In this document: piece by piece, positions 8,129 through 16,798 of the stretch | Layout of the letters: every line of letters starts with the position of its first letter | How positions within the stretch are numbered: the first letter of the stretch is position 1 | From: Moraxella sp. | GTDB taxonomy: Bacteria; Pseudomonadota; Gammaproteobacteria; Pseudomonadales; Moraxellaceae | Direction of reading: 5' to 3' | Length of the DNA stretch: 33,584 nucleotides | NCBI RefSeq assembly: GCF_030525845.1 | Contig: NZ_JAUNDY010000020.1 | Span: forward strand, 1 to 33,584 | Position numbers and translations under genes: made by a program | The notes under the pieces: generated by a model | The model's database searches: none | What the model was told of the DNA's origin: nothing | The model's input: the letters and a program-made list of their open reading frames with translations, nothing else

Positions 8129-9532
8129 TCATGCTTGTGCTTGGCTCTTTTTAGGTATCATGACAAGCACCGAAATGGTCGCAAGCACACCAAAGATTGC
8201 CATCACAAATAACGCATTTTGGGCGGCAACGTGAGCTCCTGAATCCTTAAACACGCTAAAAATGGTTGCCCCTGTGGCGATACCAAACGACGCTCCCAAA
8301 GCACTTGCCATTTTAAACACGCCTGCCGCCACGCCAGCTTTATCAAGTGGCACATTAACCATCGCACAGTCAGCTGCTGGCGTGGAATAACAGCCAAGCC
8401 CAAAACCAAATACCGCAAAAGACACAAACACCCACCACATATAAATCTCATGCGACAAAAAGGTCATGGATAGACCTAACGCACCTAACGCAGTGATTGC
8501 CGTGCCAAGCCACATCGGGGTTTTATAGCCAAATTTTTGCAGGAGCTTTTCGCTCACACGAATCATAATCATCACCATCAATACATAGCCAAGCGATTTG
8601 ACCCCAGCTTGAAATGACGTCAAGCCATGACCTTTTTGTAGATAGGTATTGACAATGATAATCGTACCCGCCATGCAGTTAAGCAAAAAGTTGGATAAAC
8701 ATGCCCCGTTGTAGCCACGATTTTTAAATAATGAAAAATCCAAAAATGCCTGATGTTTACGCTGAATTTCGGTACGGAAAAACACAATCCCCATCACTAC
8801 CGCCCCAGCGAGCATGGTTAGCGTAAAACTGTTGGCAAATCCTAGCTTAAACCCTTTGGTGATGAGTAGGTTTAAGCAAAGTAGCCCAATCACACAGCTA
8901 AACAGCCCCACATAATCATAACGATGCGTGGAGACTTCGTGCGACTTGCTCTCTGGTGTGCCTTTGATGAGTAGCATGCCAACCACCGAAATGGCGATTG
9001 AGAGTAAAAAGATGCTTTTCCAACCCATGCTCGTGGCGATTGCCCCGCCCACAAAGGACGACAAGCCAGACCCACCAAACGAGCCGATTGACCAAAAACT
9101 AAATGCCCTTTGTCTATCCGCCCCGTGATAATAATTTTTGATGATGGATAAAGTCGCTGGCATGATACACGCTGCTGACAATCCTTGTAACACTCGCCCA
9201 AGCCCAAAGGTTACGGCAGACGAACTAAAATACAATACCAAACACGCCAAAATATTTAGACCAAAGCCAATATACGTAAAACGCACTCGCCCAAAACGGT
9301 CAGCCAAGCCCCCCATCAAAATGATAAAGCACCCAGAAAACAGTGAACCTAAGCTAATCACCGCATTGAGTGAGGTGTCGCTCATGCCCAAATCTTTTTG
9401 GATGGATGGTACGACATTAAACATGGACTGATAAAATAGCCAAAAGGTCAGCACACCTAGCACCATACCAATCAGCAATCTATCATTGCCACGAAATGTG
9501 CTGTTGTCGCCAGATTGAACATTTGTCGTCAT
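8129..9532 (-). CDS. MFS transporter, DHA2-like drug/metabolite:H+ antiporter
   Basis: 467 residues with about 12-14 hydrophobic segments. The signature after TM2 is GGLADRFGRVRF, the classic MFS motif A. The motif-C-like region after TM4 and the second-half repeat (KSLGYVLMVMIMIRVSEKLL) are visible. Length and the paired helices after residue 200 fit a 14-TM DHA2 (EmrB/QacA type) exporter better than a sugar importer. The substrate is unknown. The ATG at 9532 is chosen because GGGGA lies five bases upstream; an upstream ATG at 9547 precedes this Shine-Dalgarno. It lies between an M20 amidohydrolase and metZ, all on one strand, so an amino-acid or acyl-amino-acid substrate is a reasonable guess. 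Confidence 0.88.
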   Translation of the reverse strand: MTTNVQSGDNSTFRGNDRLLIGMVLGVLTFWLFYQSMFNVVPSIQKDLGMSDTSLNAVISLGSLFSGCFIILMGGLADRFGRVRFTYIGFGLNILACLVLYFSSSAVTFGLGRVLQGLSAACIMPATLSIIKNYYHGADRQRAFSFWSIGSFGGSGLSSFVGGAIATSMGWKSIFLLSIAISVVGMLLIKGTPESKSHEVSTHRYDYVGLFSCVIGLLCLNLLITKGFKLGFANSFTLTMLAGAVVMGIVFFRTEIQRKHQAFLDFSLFKNRGYNGACLSNFLLNCMAGTIIIVNTYLQKGHGLTSFQAGVKSLGYVLMVMIMIRVSEKLLQKFGYKTPMWLGTAITALGALGLSMTFLSHEIYMWWVFVSFAVFGFGLGCYSTPAADCAMVNVPLDKAGVAAGVFKMASALGASFGIATGATIFSVFKDSGAHVAAQNALFVMAIFGVLATISVLVMIPKKSQAQA

Positions 9533-9614
9533 AAAATTCCCCACCATTTAGACCATAAACAAATGAATAAGATGAATTGGATTTTGGTTTTAAATCATCA
9601 TGATAATGTCTCAA

Positions 9615-10814
9615 TCATGATTTTAGATAGTTTTCCACCAAATTACAAAAATACGCTGACGCTGGGACAATGGCTTCATCATTAAAATCATAAGCGGAGT
9701 TATGTAGCATACATGCCCCTGCTCCACCGCCATTACCGATAAAGCAATAATTGCCATTGGGATTGGCTTCAAGCATAAACGCAAAATCCTCACTACCCAT
9801 CAGCGGTGGCATGTCTGTATGTACTTTATCAGCACCAACCAAACCTTGTGCTACTTGCATGGCGAAGTTGGTGGCTACTTCGTCATTGATGAGAGGGGGG
9901 CAACCATTGACGTGATGAACCGTTGCGGTTGCTCCAAAACTTTGGGCTTGTAAGGTGGCAACTTCATTGATACGAGCAAGCAACTTTTCACGCACATCAG
10001 GATTTAACGCACGCACACTCAGCTTCATCATTGCTTCGGCATTGACGACATTGGGAGCATCGCCAGAGCCGATATGACCGACCGTGATGACTGCTTGGTC
10101 AAGGGGCGAGACATTACGAGAGACGATACTTTGTAATGCCACCGCAATCTGACACGCCACCAATGTCGCATCAACGCCATATTCAGGCATTGCTCCATGA
10201 CTACCCACGCCCTGCACGCGGATTTCTAGGGTATCACAGGACGCCATCATTGCTCCTGTTTTAAAATAAAACTCACCCACATTTAGGCGTGGCATGTTGT
10301 GCATGGCAAAAATCACATCGCAGGGGAATTTGTCAAACAAACCATCTTCGAGCATGACACGACCGCCATAAAGTAGCTCTTCGGCAGGTTGAAAAATCAA
10401 ATGCACTGTGCCATTAAAGTTTTTTGTTTTGGCAAGCTGTTTGGCACAAGCCAGCAAAATCGTGCTATGCCCATCATGCCCACAGCCGTGAAATTTGCCA
10501 ACCACCTTACTGGCATAAGGCTTGCCTGTGTTTTCCACAATCGGCAAAGCGTCCATGTCGGCACGCAGTCCGATGACTTTATCACCATCGCCATTTTTTA
10601 AGGTGGCGACCACGCCTGTTTTGGCAAGCCCACGATGAACATCGTAGCCCCATTCGCTTAACAGCTTGGCAATCATCTCGCTGGTTTGATACTCCTCAAA
10701 CCCAAGCTCAGGATTTTGATGAAATTGATGACGAATTTTACAAAAAAAGTCATGGTCGTTTTCAACATCACTCAAATGCTGATGGTTGATAACAATCGTA
10801 TTAGACAAAGACAT
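9615..10814 (-). CDS. M20 family metallo-amidohydrolase (hippurate/N-acyl-amino-acid hydrolase type)
   Basis: 399 residues. M20D-type hydrolase that cleaves N-acyl groups from amino acids (hippurate, N-acetyl or indole-acetyl conjugates). Metal-binding and catalytic parts: HQNPELGFEEYQTS near the N-terminus, GLRADMDALPI, CGHDGHS (metal-binding Cys and His), PAEE, the dimerisation domain motif GSHGAMPEYGVD, and GSEDFAFM near the end. The third in-frame start (ATG at 10814) is best placed after AGGAG; the GTG at 10820 and ATG at 10817 lie too close to it. The product is cytosolic with no signal peptide. It is the first gene of the minus-strand group with the MFS transporter and metZ-argC. True substrate not deducible. 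Confidence 0.9.
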   Translation of the reverse strand: MSLSNTIVINHQHLSDVENDHDFFCKIRHQFHQNPELGFEEYQTSEMIAKLLSEWGYDVHRGLAKTGVVATLKNGDGDKVIGLRADMDALPIVENTGKPYASKVVGKFHGCGHDGHSTILLACAKQLAKTKNFNGTVHLIFQPAEELLYGGRVMLEDGLFDKFPCDVIFAMHNMPRLNVGEFYFKTGAMMASCDTLEIRVQGVGSHGAMPEYGVDATLVACQIAVALQSIVSRNVSPLDQAVITVGHIGSGDAPNVVNAEAMMKLSVRALNPDVREKLLARINEVATLQAQSFGATATVHHVNGCPPLINDEVATNFAMQVAQGLVGADKVHTDMPPLMGSEDFAFMLEANPNGNYCFIGNGGGAGACMLHNSAYDFNDEAIVPASAYFCNLVENYLKS

Positions 10815-10860
10815 CATCACTCCTTTTGGATAAAATAATCAAATAACACGATTAAAAAAT

Positions 10861-10890
10861 AAAACCGCTCATGTGTTTGATGACGGTTTT
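10861..10890 (-). terminator. Intrinsic terminator of pncB
   Basis: On the minus strand the arms AAAACCG and CGGTTTT pair, extended inward by TCAT/ATGA with a one-base bulge and a CAAACAC loop. A U-rich tail (TATTTTTTAA) follows. It lies 54 bases after the pncB stop and before the M20 gene. Confidence 0.75.
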
Positions 10891-10943
10891 TATTTCAAAT
10901 TTGGCAAATTTAGACAATCTGTCAAATCCCACTAAACCAAAAC

Positions 10944-12149
10944 TTAACTTTTGACATCAAACACTTGTCGCAAATACGCCAAATAGGTATCATCATCAAT
11001 CATCGTCTTACCAGGACTGTCAGAGAGCTTGGCAACAGGCTGACCGTTGCATTGGACAAGTTTTAACACAATGTTCAATTGAGTTAAACCCATGTCGTTG
11101 GTCAAATTTGTACCGATACCAAAACCTGTTTTGATTCGCTGTTTAAAATATTCGTGCAAATCCCATGCTTTTTGCAGAGTCAAACCATCACTAAACGTCA
11201 ACAGTTTGGTTTTTGGGTCAATTTTGAGTTTTTCATAGTGAGCAATCGCCTTATCGCCCCACTCATAGGGGTCGCCACTGTCATGACGCAGTCCATCAAA
11301 GAGCTTGGCAAAATACAAATCAAAATCTTTTAAAAATGCGTCCATGCCCACCACATCGGTCAAGGCAATCCCCAAATCGCCACGATATTCACGCACCCAG
11401 CATTCCAACGCTGCTTTTTGGCTTTCACGCAGTCGCACATCAAGAGCCTGAAAGGCTTGCATGAACTCATGTGCCATCGTGCCAATGGGGGTTAACCCAA
11501 GCTCTTTGGCAAGATAGACGTTGGAAGTTCCCTTAAAAATACTGGGCGAGGCTTTGGCAAGCGTTGCCACCACGTGATAATGCCATTCTTTTGAATAGCG
11601 ACGGCGTGTCCCAAAATCCGTTACCGAAAAGGCAGGATTATGCACATCGGAGCGTTCAAGCATTTCATAGTGCTTGATGGCACCGACTTTTTCGTCAAGG
11701 CGTTTTTGCCCCTCAATCAAGGCGTTGGGGTCGTTTAGTTTTTGATAGTACAACTCATTAACAATAGATAGCACAAAAATTTCAAAAAACATCGCCTGAA
11801 TCATCGCCCCCTCAATCTCGATATTTAGGCGATTTTCATCGTCCACCCAAACCTTGATGAAACGGCGTTTTAGTTGAAATAATTCTAAATAATCAACAAA
11901 ATCGGGCTTGATAAAACGTAAATTACGCAAATAATCCAGCTCGTCTTGGGTGAATTTAAGCGTACAAAGCAAGTCCAACTGTTGCTCCACTTCATCCTTA
12001 ATCTCGCCAAGTGGGAAAGCGAGTTGGTCGTTGTTGCGACAGCGAAAGCGATACACACCATGCGTTTGGGGAAATTGATGGAGCATGGCTTGGAGCATGG
12101 TGAATTTGTAAAGGTCGTTATCAAGCAAAGATGTGATGATGGGTTTCAT
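10944..12149 (-). CDS. pncB: Nicotinate phosphoribosyltransferase PncB
   Basis: 401 residues, matching the E. coli enzyme (400). It makes nicotinate mononucleotide from nicotinate and PRPP in NAD salvage (Preiss-Handler pathway), cytosolic. Family landmarks: [16 protein letters not shown] at the N-terminus, [54 protein letters not shown] and [10 protein letters not shown]. The active-site histidine expected in this class lies in the SDVHNPAFS or HEFMQ region. The gene is alone, divergent from lipB across a 127-base intergenic region, and ends in a hairpin terminator. Confidence 0.97.
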   Translation of the reverse strand: MKPIITSLLDNDLYKFTMLQAMLHQFPQTHGVYRFRCRNNDQLAFPLGEIKDEVEQQLDLLCTLKFTQDELDYLRNLRFIKPDFVDYLELFQLKRRFIKVWVDDENRLNIEIEGAMIQAMFFEIFVLSIVNELYYQKLNDPNALIEGQKRLDEKVGAIKHYEMLERSDVHNPAFSVTDFGTRRRYSKEWHYHVVATLAKASPSIFKGTSNVYLAKELGLTPIGTMAHEFMQAFQALDVRLRESQKAALECWVREYRGDLGIALTDVVGMDAFLKDFDLYFAKLFDGLRHDSGDPYEWGDKAIAHYEKLKIDPKTKLLTFSDGLTLQKAWDLHEYFKQRIKTGFGIGTNLTNDMGLTQLNIVLKLVQCNGQPVAKLSDSPGKTMIDDDTYLAYLRQVFDVKS

Positions 12150-12240
12150 GGCGCTTTCTTATAAAAATGAAAATATTTAATGATACCCCATTTTTACCAA
12201 AAAGTCGCCTTATTTTTGGGAAATTTTGTAAATAAAAATC

Positions 12241-12249
12241 TGCTATAAT
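12241..12249 (+). promoter_or_regulatory. Extended -10 promoter of lipB
   Basis: TGCTATAAT is a perfect extended -10 element 27 bases before the lipB ATG at 12277. No good -35 hexamer is seen at 16-18 bases, as expected for extended -10 promoters. Confidence 0.5.
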
Positions 12250-12276
12250 GGACGTTATTTTATCGGAAAAAACACA

Positions 12277-12984
12277 ATGAACAACCTAAACCTCTCCGCC
12301 CTGTCCTTGCCCCACTTTGACAACCTTATCATCAAGCCCTTACCAAACGCTGAATACACCACCACGCACGAACAAATGTTCTCCCAAACCTTAAACAAGA
12401 TTGAGCATAAAAAATCAGAAAATCCACTCCCTGACGAGTTATGGCTTGTGGAGCATCAAGATGTCTATACATTGGGGCAAGCAGGCAAAAAAGAGCATAT
12501 CTTGTACGACAACGGTACGCCCATTATCCAAACCGACAGGGGCGGACAGGTAACTTGGCACGGCACAGGACAGCTTGTGGCGTATTTTTTGTGGGATTTA
12601 AATGCCCTAAATTTTGGCGTGCGAGATTTGGTCAGCCACGCTGAGCAAGCCATTGAAGATGTGGTGAATTTTTATTTGCCCGATACCTTGGTGGCAAAGG
12701 CAAGAAAAGACGCCCCTGGTGTGTATATTTATAACACCGATGGCGATATGCTGGGCAAAATTGCGTCTTTGGGTTTTAAAATTAAACACGGACACAGTTA
12801 TCACGGCATTGCCATCAATTTAATCAATGATTTATCCGCCTTTAATGCCATCAATCCGTGTGGTTATGCAGGAATGACGATGGTAAAACTTGCCCAATTT
12901 TGTGAATTTAATACCGATGAATTTATTTTAAAACTCATTGATAATTTGGTAAAAAGACGGAGTGGCGAGATTAAGTTACGATGA
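12277..12984 (+). CDS. lipB: Octanoyltransferase LipB
   Basis: 235 residues. LipB transfers octanoate from acyl-carrier protein to lipoyl domains of dehydrogenase complexes, the first step of lipoate synthesis. Conserved blocks: HQDVYTLGQAG, TDRGGQVTWHGTGQLVAYFLWDL, GKIASLGFKIKHGHSYHG and INPCGYAGM. The catalytic pair is predicted as Lys161 (in LGKIAS) and Cys195 (in NPCGYAG). An N-terminal extension of about 20 residues makes it slightly longer than E. coli LipB (213). LipA, often adjacent in other species, is not in the window. Confidence 0.95.
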   Translation: MNNLNLSALSLPHFDNLIIKPLPNAEYTTTHEQMFSQTLNKIEHKKSENPLPDELWLVEHQDVYTLGQAGKKEHILYDNGTPIIQTDRGGQVTWHGTGQLVAYFLWDLNALNFGVRDLVSHAEQAIEDVVNFYLPDTLVAKARKDAPGVYIYNTDGDMLGKIASLGFKIKHGHSYHGIAINLINDLSAFNAINPCGYAGMTMVKLAQFCEFNTDEFILKLIDNLVKRRSGEIKLR

Positions 12985-13067
12985 TATTTTTAACAATTCA
13001 ATCATAAAAATATCAATACGAACCAAAAATGGTACGTAATACGCACCTTACCAATTAAGGATTGAAA

Positions 13068-14204
13068 ATGAAAAAATTACTGTTACCCTTATTGATTTCT
13101 GGATTGTTATTGGCTTGCAATAATAACCAAACACCCAGCCAACCAGAAAATAAAAGTGAAATTAAAACCGAACCACAAGTTTTAAAAGAAGTCATACCCA
13201 TTCAAGATGAAAATAAAACAGAAACAACCAGCAAAACCGATTGTAATGCCATTAGTCAAACATTAAAATCCATCAACAACGAAAGCAAATTTGATGAGAT
13301 TGAAAGCATTGAACGCCAATTAAAAGAATGTTTGCCCACCGTCAACAACGCCACCCAATTACAATGGGCGAATGATTATCATAAAGCTTATGAGCGGTTT
13401 TTGGGATATTGGGAAGAAGGTCAGCTAAACGATGAAACAGATGGCGAAGTATTTTATAACATTATGACGGCTCTTGCCGAAAATAAAACCCAGAATCCCA
13501 AAGAGCTGGCAACCTTATCCAAAAAAATGCAATATTTAATTGAGCTTTCGCAAGATAAAAAAATCGTGCCCACTTATCTTTGTGAAGGTCTTTTTGAATT
13601 TCGTCATCAGTATCAAAATTTTGCTGATTTATTTACACCCCACTTACCCAAAGACCAAGCGATTTTTATCAACCAATTAGCAAAAGACAATCAAGAAATT
13701 TTTTGGTGCGATGCGGGTATTGCCATTTCCCTAAGAGAATTGATAGAACGAACTTTATTTTGGCAAGATTTTATAAAAAAATATCCTGATAGTCAATTTA
13801 TTGATGACGCTAAATATTTGTATCAATTTTATGAATACTATTTATTTTTTGGTTCGGAAAATACCCATTGGCTAGAAGATGATAAAACCGCTTTTATTGG
13901 TCATACAGAAGAAGGTGATGATAAAACCGTTGAAGAGCATTTTATTGATTTGGCAAAACAAGACAACGCTCTTGGCAAAAAAGCACAGGCTTATTTGGAA
14001 TTTGTTGCCACCCCTGTTGATGAGAGAGAACAAAAATACCCCCTAAAACCAGAAGAATATCCGTCAGAAGAGTATGAAGAATGGCGAAATATTGAATTGG
14101 CAAGATTGCAATTACATAAAGCATTGGACATACTAGGCAACCCAACAGACGGCAGTGCTGATTGCTTTTCTGCACCAATGTGTTTGGAACGCCAGTATGA
14201 TTAA
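13068..14204 (+). CDS. Hypothetical lipoprotein, 378 residues, helical
   Basis: I do not recognise the family. The N-terminus MKKLLLPLLISGLLLACNNN is a lipoprotein signal with lipobox LLAC, so the mature protein is probably anchored at the outer or inner membrane. A polar linker rich in Gln, Lys, Glu and Thr follows (residues about 20-60). The rest is predicted helical with repeat-like segments such as FWQDFIKKYPDSQFIDDAKYLYQFYEYY, reminiscent of TPR or BamD-like outer-membrane lipoproteins. Cysteines near the C-terminus (ADCFSAPMCLE) could form a disulfide. The ATG at 13068 has AAGG nearby; an in-frame TTG two codons earlier is ignored. The DNA is very AT-rich compared with lipB and ppa on either side, suggesting an accessory gene. 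Confidence 0.75.
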   Translation: MKKLLLPLLISGLLLACNNNQTPSQPENKSEIKTEPQVLKEVIPIQDENKTETTSKTDCNAISQTLKSINNESKFDEIESIERQLKECLPTVNNATQLQWANDYHKAYERFLGYWEEGQLNDETDGEVFYNIMTALAENKTQNPKELATLSKKMQYLIELSQDKKIVPTYLCEGLFEFRHQYQNFADLFTPHLPKDQAIFINQLAKDNQEIFWCDAGIAISLRELIERTLFWQDFIKKYPDSQFIDDAKYLYQFYEYYLFFGSENTHWLEDDKTAFIGHTEEGDDKTVEEHFIDLAKQDNALGKKAQAYLEFVATPVDEREQKYPLKPEEYPSEEYEEWRNIELARLQLHKALDILGNPTDGSADCFSAPMCLERQYD

Positions 14205-14205
14205 C

Positions 14206-14234
14206 TTGCTTATTTTATCAATTTATTCTAAAAT
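14206..14234 (+). promoter_or_regulatory. Possible promoter of ppa
   Basis: TTGCTT and TAAAAT are separated by 17 bases, about 33 bases upstream of the ppa ATG. The -10 matches five of six positions but the -35 only three, so this is a moderate candidate. Confidence 0.35.
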
Positions 14235-14267
14235 AACAAAAATTTGAACCCAAAACAGGAAACTCTT

Positions 14268-14801
14268 ATGGCAGATTTTAACAAAATCCTAGACGCAGGC
14301 GATGTGGACGGTGGCGAGATTAATGTCGTTATTGAAATCCCCACAGGCTCAAACCACAAAATCGAGTGGAATCGTAAATTGGCGTGCTTTGAACTTGACC
14401 GTGTTGAGCCAATTGCTTTTGCCAAGCCTTGCAACTATGGCTTTATCCCCCAAACCCTAGATGAGGACGGCGATGAGCTTGACGCCCTTGTCATCACTGA
14501 GCAACCTTTGACCACAGGCATTTTCCTAAAAGCCAAAGTCATCGGCGTGATGAAGTTTGTCGATGATGGCGAAGTAGACGACAAAATCATCGTAGTCCCT
14601 GCTGACGACCGCAACAACGGCAACGCTTACAACAGCTTAGATGATTTGCCAAAACAGCTCATCAAACAGCTAGAATTCCACTTTAACCATTACAAAGATT
14701 TGAAAAAAGCTGGCACGACCAAAGTTGAAGGTTTCTTTGATGTTGCTACCGCCAAAGAAGTGATTAAAGAAAGCCAAAAACGCTGGGTTGAGCAAGCGTA
14801 A
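14268..14801 (+). CDS. ppa: Inorganic pyrophosphatase, family I
   Basis: 177 residues, against 176 in E. coli. It hydrolyses pyrophosphate to two phosphates in the cytosol and pulls biosynthetic reactions forward. The Mg-binding signature is DGDELD at residues 67-72, inside PQTLDEDGDELDALVI. EIPTGSNHKIEWN, CNYGFIPQT and the VVPADDR segment are further family marks. AGGA upstream supports the ATG at 14268; an in-frame TTG at 14244 has no support. A strong terminator follows immediately. Confidence 0.97.
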   Translation: MADFNKILDAGDVDGGEINVVIEIPTGSNHKIEWNRKLACFELDRVEPIAFAKPCNYGFIPQTLDEDGDELDALVITEQPLTTGIFLKAKVIGVMKFVDDGEVDDKIIVVPADDRNNGNAYNSLDDLPKQLIKQLEFHFNHYKDLKKAGTTKVEGFFDVATAKEVIKESQKRWVEQA

Positions 14802-14815
14802 CTTAATCATTCATC

Positions 14816-14845
14816 AAAACACCCTAAGTCATTTTAGGGTGTTTT
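14816..14845 (+). terminator. Intrinsic terminator of ppa
   Basis: Twelve-base perfect stem AAAACACCCTAA/TTAGGGTGTTTT with a six-base loop and a T-rich tail, 14 bases after the ppa stop. It also precedes the 3' end of truC on the other strand and may act bidirectionally. Confidence 0.85.
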
Positions 14846-14862
14846 TCTTTGGCAAAATCAAA

Positions 14863-15600
14863 CTACGGCACACCACCCCAGCTCACGTCATTCCAACCCA
14901 TCATTGTCACCACCCTGCCAAAACCCTCATCAAGTGGAGCAACCACCTTAACTCGCCTGCCCTGCACATCATCAAATACCAAACTTTGAGCGTGCAAAAG
15001 TAGTCGCGATACACCTGTAAACCCTGCCACCGCACGATTTTGGGCGGTGTCGCCATGCGTGGTGTCGCCCACAATGGGGTGAAATAAGTGAGTCATGTGC
15101 CGTCTTAGCTGATGTTTGCGACCTGTGATTGGGGTTAAGCTCATGAGCGAATAGCGAGACGTGGTATAGCGGGGTGTGGAGATGATAGGTAGCTCACAAG
15201 TTGCCAAGTTGTGATAATCGGTGATTGCTGTTTCGGGAGCTTTGTCGGTGTCAGCAAATTTATCAGCGATTTTGTCGAGTTTAACCTTTAAAGGATAATC
15301 AATCCGTCCGCCACCCGTCAGATAGCCACGCACCACCGCCAGATAGGATTTTTCTACCGTATGTTGTTCAAATTGTACTGACAAAATCCGTGCTACTTCG
15401 CTGGATAACGCAAACAATAACGCCCCAGAAGTCGGACGGTCAAGGCGGTGGACGGGATAGACATGGCGACCCAACAAATCACGCAACGCCGTCATCACAA
15501 ACACCGTCTCATGACTGTCAAGCCACGAGCGGTGGACGAGCATACCCGCAGGTTTGTTCACCACCACCAAATCATCATCTTGGTACAAAATCTCAATCAT
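14863..15600 (-). CDS. truC: tRNA pseudouridine(65) synthase TruC
   Basis: 245 residues. RluA-type pseudouridine synthase that modifies U65 in certain tRNAs. The catalytic motif HRLDRPTSG is at residues 51-59, with Asp54 as the nucleophile, the same position as I recall for E. coli TruC. The start (MIEILYQDDDLVVVNKPAGMLVHRSWLD) and KSYLAVVRGYL, TGRKHQLRRHMTHLFHPIVGD match the family well. The ATG at 15600 overlaps the holB stop as ATGA, so translation is coupled to a DNA polymerase III subunit gene, an unusual pairing. A specificity for rRNA rather than tRNA is possible but less likely given the N-terminal wording. Confidence 0.92.
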   Translation of the reverse strand: MIEILYQDDDLVVVNKPAGMLVHRSWLDSHETVFVMTALRDLLGRHVYPVHRLDRPTSGALLFALSSEVARILSVQFEQHTVEKSYLAVVRGYLTGGGRIDYPLKVKLDKIADKFADTDKAPETAITDYHNLATCELPIISTPRYTTSRYSLMSLTPITGRKHQLRRHMTHLFHPIVGDTTHGDTAQNRAVAGFTGVSRLLLHAQSLVFDDVQGRRVKVVAPLDEGFGRVVTMMGWNDVSWGGVP

Positions 15601-16613
15601 GATAAATTTACCAATTCATAAAAGATTTTATCATACGCCATTTTGTCTTGGACATTTTGGGCGAGTGCCGCCGCCACATCATCAAGCGTTGCCAAAAAAT
15701 TCTCCACTTGCACAAGGCTTGGCACATCATCGCCTATGAGTCCTGCCACATCAATGTCCGTATGGCGACTGCCAAGCCCCATGCCCACTCGCACCACATC
15801 CATGAGCATGAGCCGTGTCAGCACGATAAAATCCGCCAAATCCAGCACCCCTTGCCAATAATCACTCGCACTCACAGGCAAACGCTGACCATGCCGTAAA
15901 CTCAGCCACGTTTTTAGCCATAGCGTGCGTTTGTCAAACCACGCCATACTAGGTAGCTCCACCGCTCGTAATACCGCCCCGTCCGCCAAATCTAGGGCAA
16001 GGCAAGCCAAAGACTCATCACCCAATTTATCCGCCACATAAGACAACGCCACGCCATAATCTATCTGACCAAGCGGTAGGGCTTGCACACGGCTTTTTAT
16101 GGTGGGTAAAAGTTTGCTGGGATTGTCGCTGATGAGCAGTAGATGCACGCCTGCTCGTGGTTCTTCTAGGGTTTTTAATAACGCGTTGCCTGCCCCCAGC
16201 GTCAACGTCTCGGCATGGTCAAGCACGATGAGTCGTACGCCCTGCCCTTTGACGTGGCTGTATTCTTGCAAGGCTCGCACATCATCAATCTTAATGGACA
16301 TTTGCTCGGTGTCATCGCTCGTGAGCAAACTGGTGGCAGGCAGCACCATGACATCGGGGTGCGTTCCCGCCCTTAGCCAAGTACAACTCTCACACGCCCC
16401 ACACGCTCCCGTCTCCGCTTTGTCATGACAAAGTAACCACGCCACCAGTCGCCACACAAAGTCTCGTTTGCCAATCCCTGCCATGCCACTTGCCAAAAGT
16501 CCATGTGGTAATTTGCCGTCATTAAATTGGTGGGTTACTTGCTCCCATGCCTTGATTTGCCATGACAACAAGGGCGAAAAATAAGGTAGGTCGTGCTTGA
16601 TTTGGTCGGTCAT
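15597..16613 (-). CDS. holB: DNA polymerase III subunit delta' HolB
   Basis: 338 residues. Clamp-loader subunit that with delta and tau/gamma opens the beta sliding clamp. The AAA+ fold is visible: a degenerate P-loop GMAGIGKRDF (no Ser/Thr after the lysine, usual for delta'), a zinc-binding cysteine cluster (CHDKAETGACGACESC), DDVRALQEYSHVKGQGVRLIVLDHAETLT around Walker B, and NALLKTLEEP with LLISDNPSKLLPTIKSRVQ for the SRC region. Length matches E. coli HolB (334). In many gamma-proteobacteria tmk and pilZ flank holB; here truC follows with a four-base overlap and no tmk is upstream. Confidence 0.93.
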   Translation of the reverse strand: MTDQIKHDLPYFSPLLSWQIKAWEQVTHQFNDGKLPHGLLASGMAGIGKRDFVWRLVAWLLCHDKAETGACGACESCTWLRAGTHPDVMVLPATSLLTSDDTEQMSIKIDDVRALQEYSHVKGQGVRLIVLDHAETLTLGAGNALLKTLEEPRAGVHLLLISDNPSKLLPTIKSRVQALPLGQIDYGVALSYVADKLGDESLACLALDLADGAVLRAVELPSMAWFDKRTLWLKTWLSLRHGQRLPVSASDYWQGVLDLADFIVLTRLMLMDVVRVGMGLGSRHTDIDVAGLIGDDVPSLVQVENFLATLDDVAAALAQNVQDKMAYDKIFYELVNLS

Positions 16614-16635
16614 GATAACGCCAGCAAAAATTGCT

Positions 16636-16641
16636 ATTATA
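16636..16641 (-). promoter_or_regulatory. Possible -10 box of holB
   Basis: TATAAT on the minus strand, about 22 bases upstream of the holB ATG, with no clear -35. Position and perfect hexamer are the only support. The 185-base gap to the divergent lipoprotein gene holds nothing else I can assign. Confidence 0.35.
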
Positions 16642-16798
16642 AAGGATAAAATATAAAAATGGGATTTTTTGTTTTGAACGATTTCATCACATCATCAGCC
16701 AAATAAAATCACACAAACCACCCTTGTATTTTTTGATGATTATGATAAATTAAATCAATCGCTTATAACAAACAATCCGTGTCATCAGGAGCAACCCA

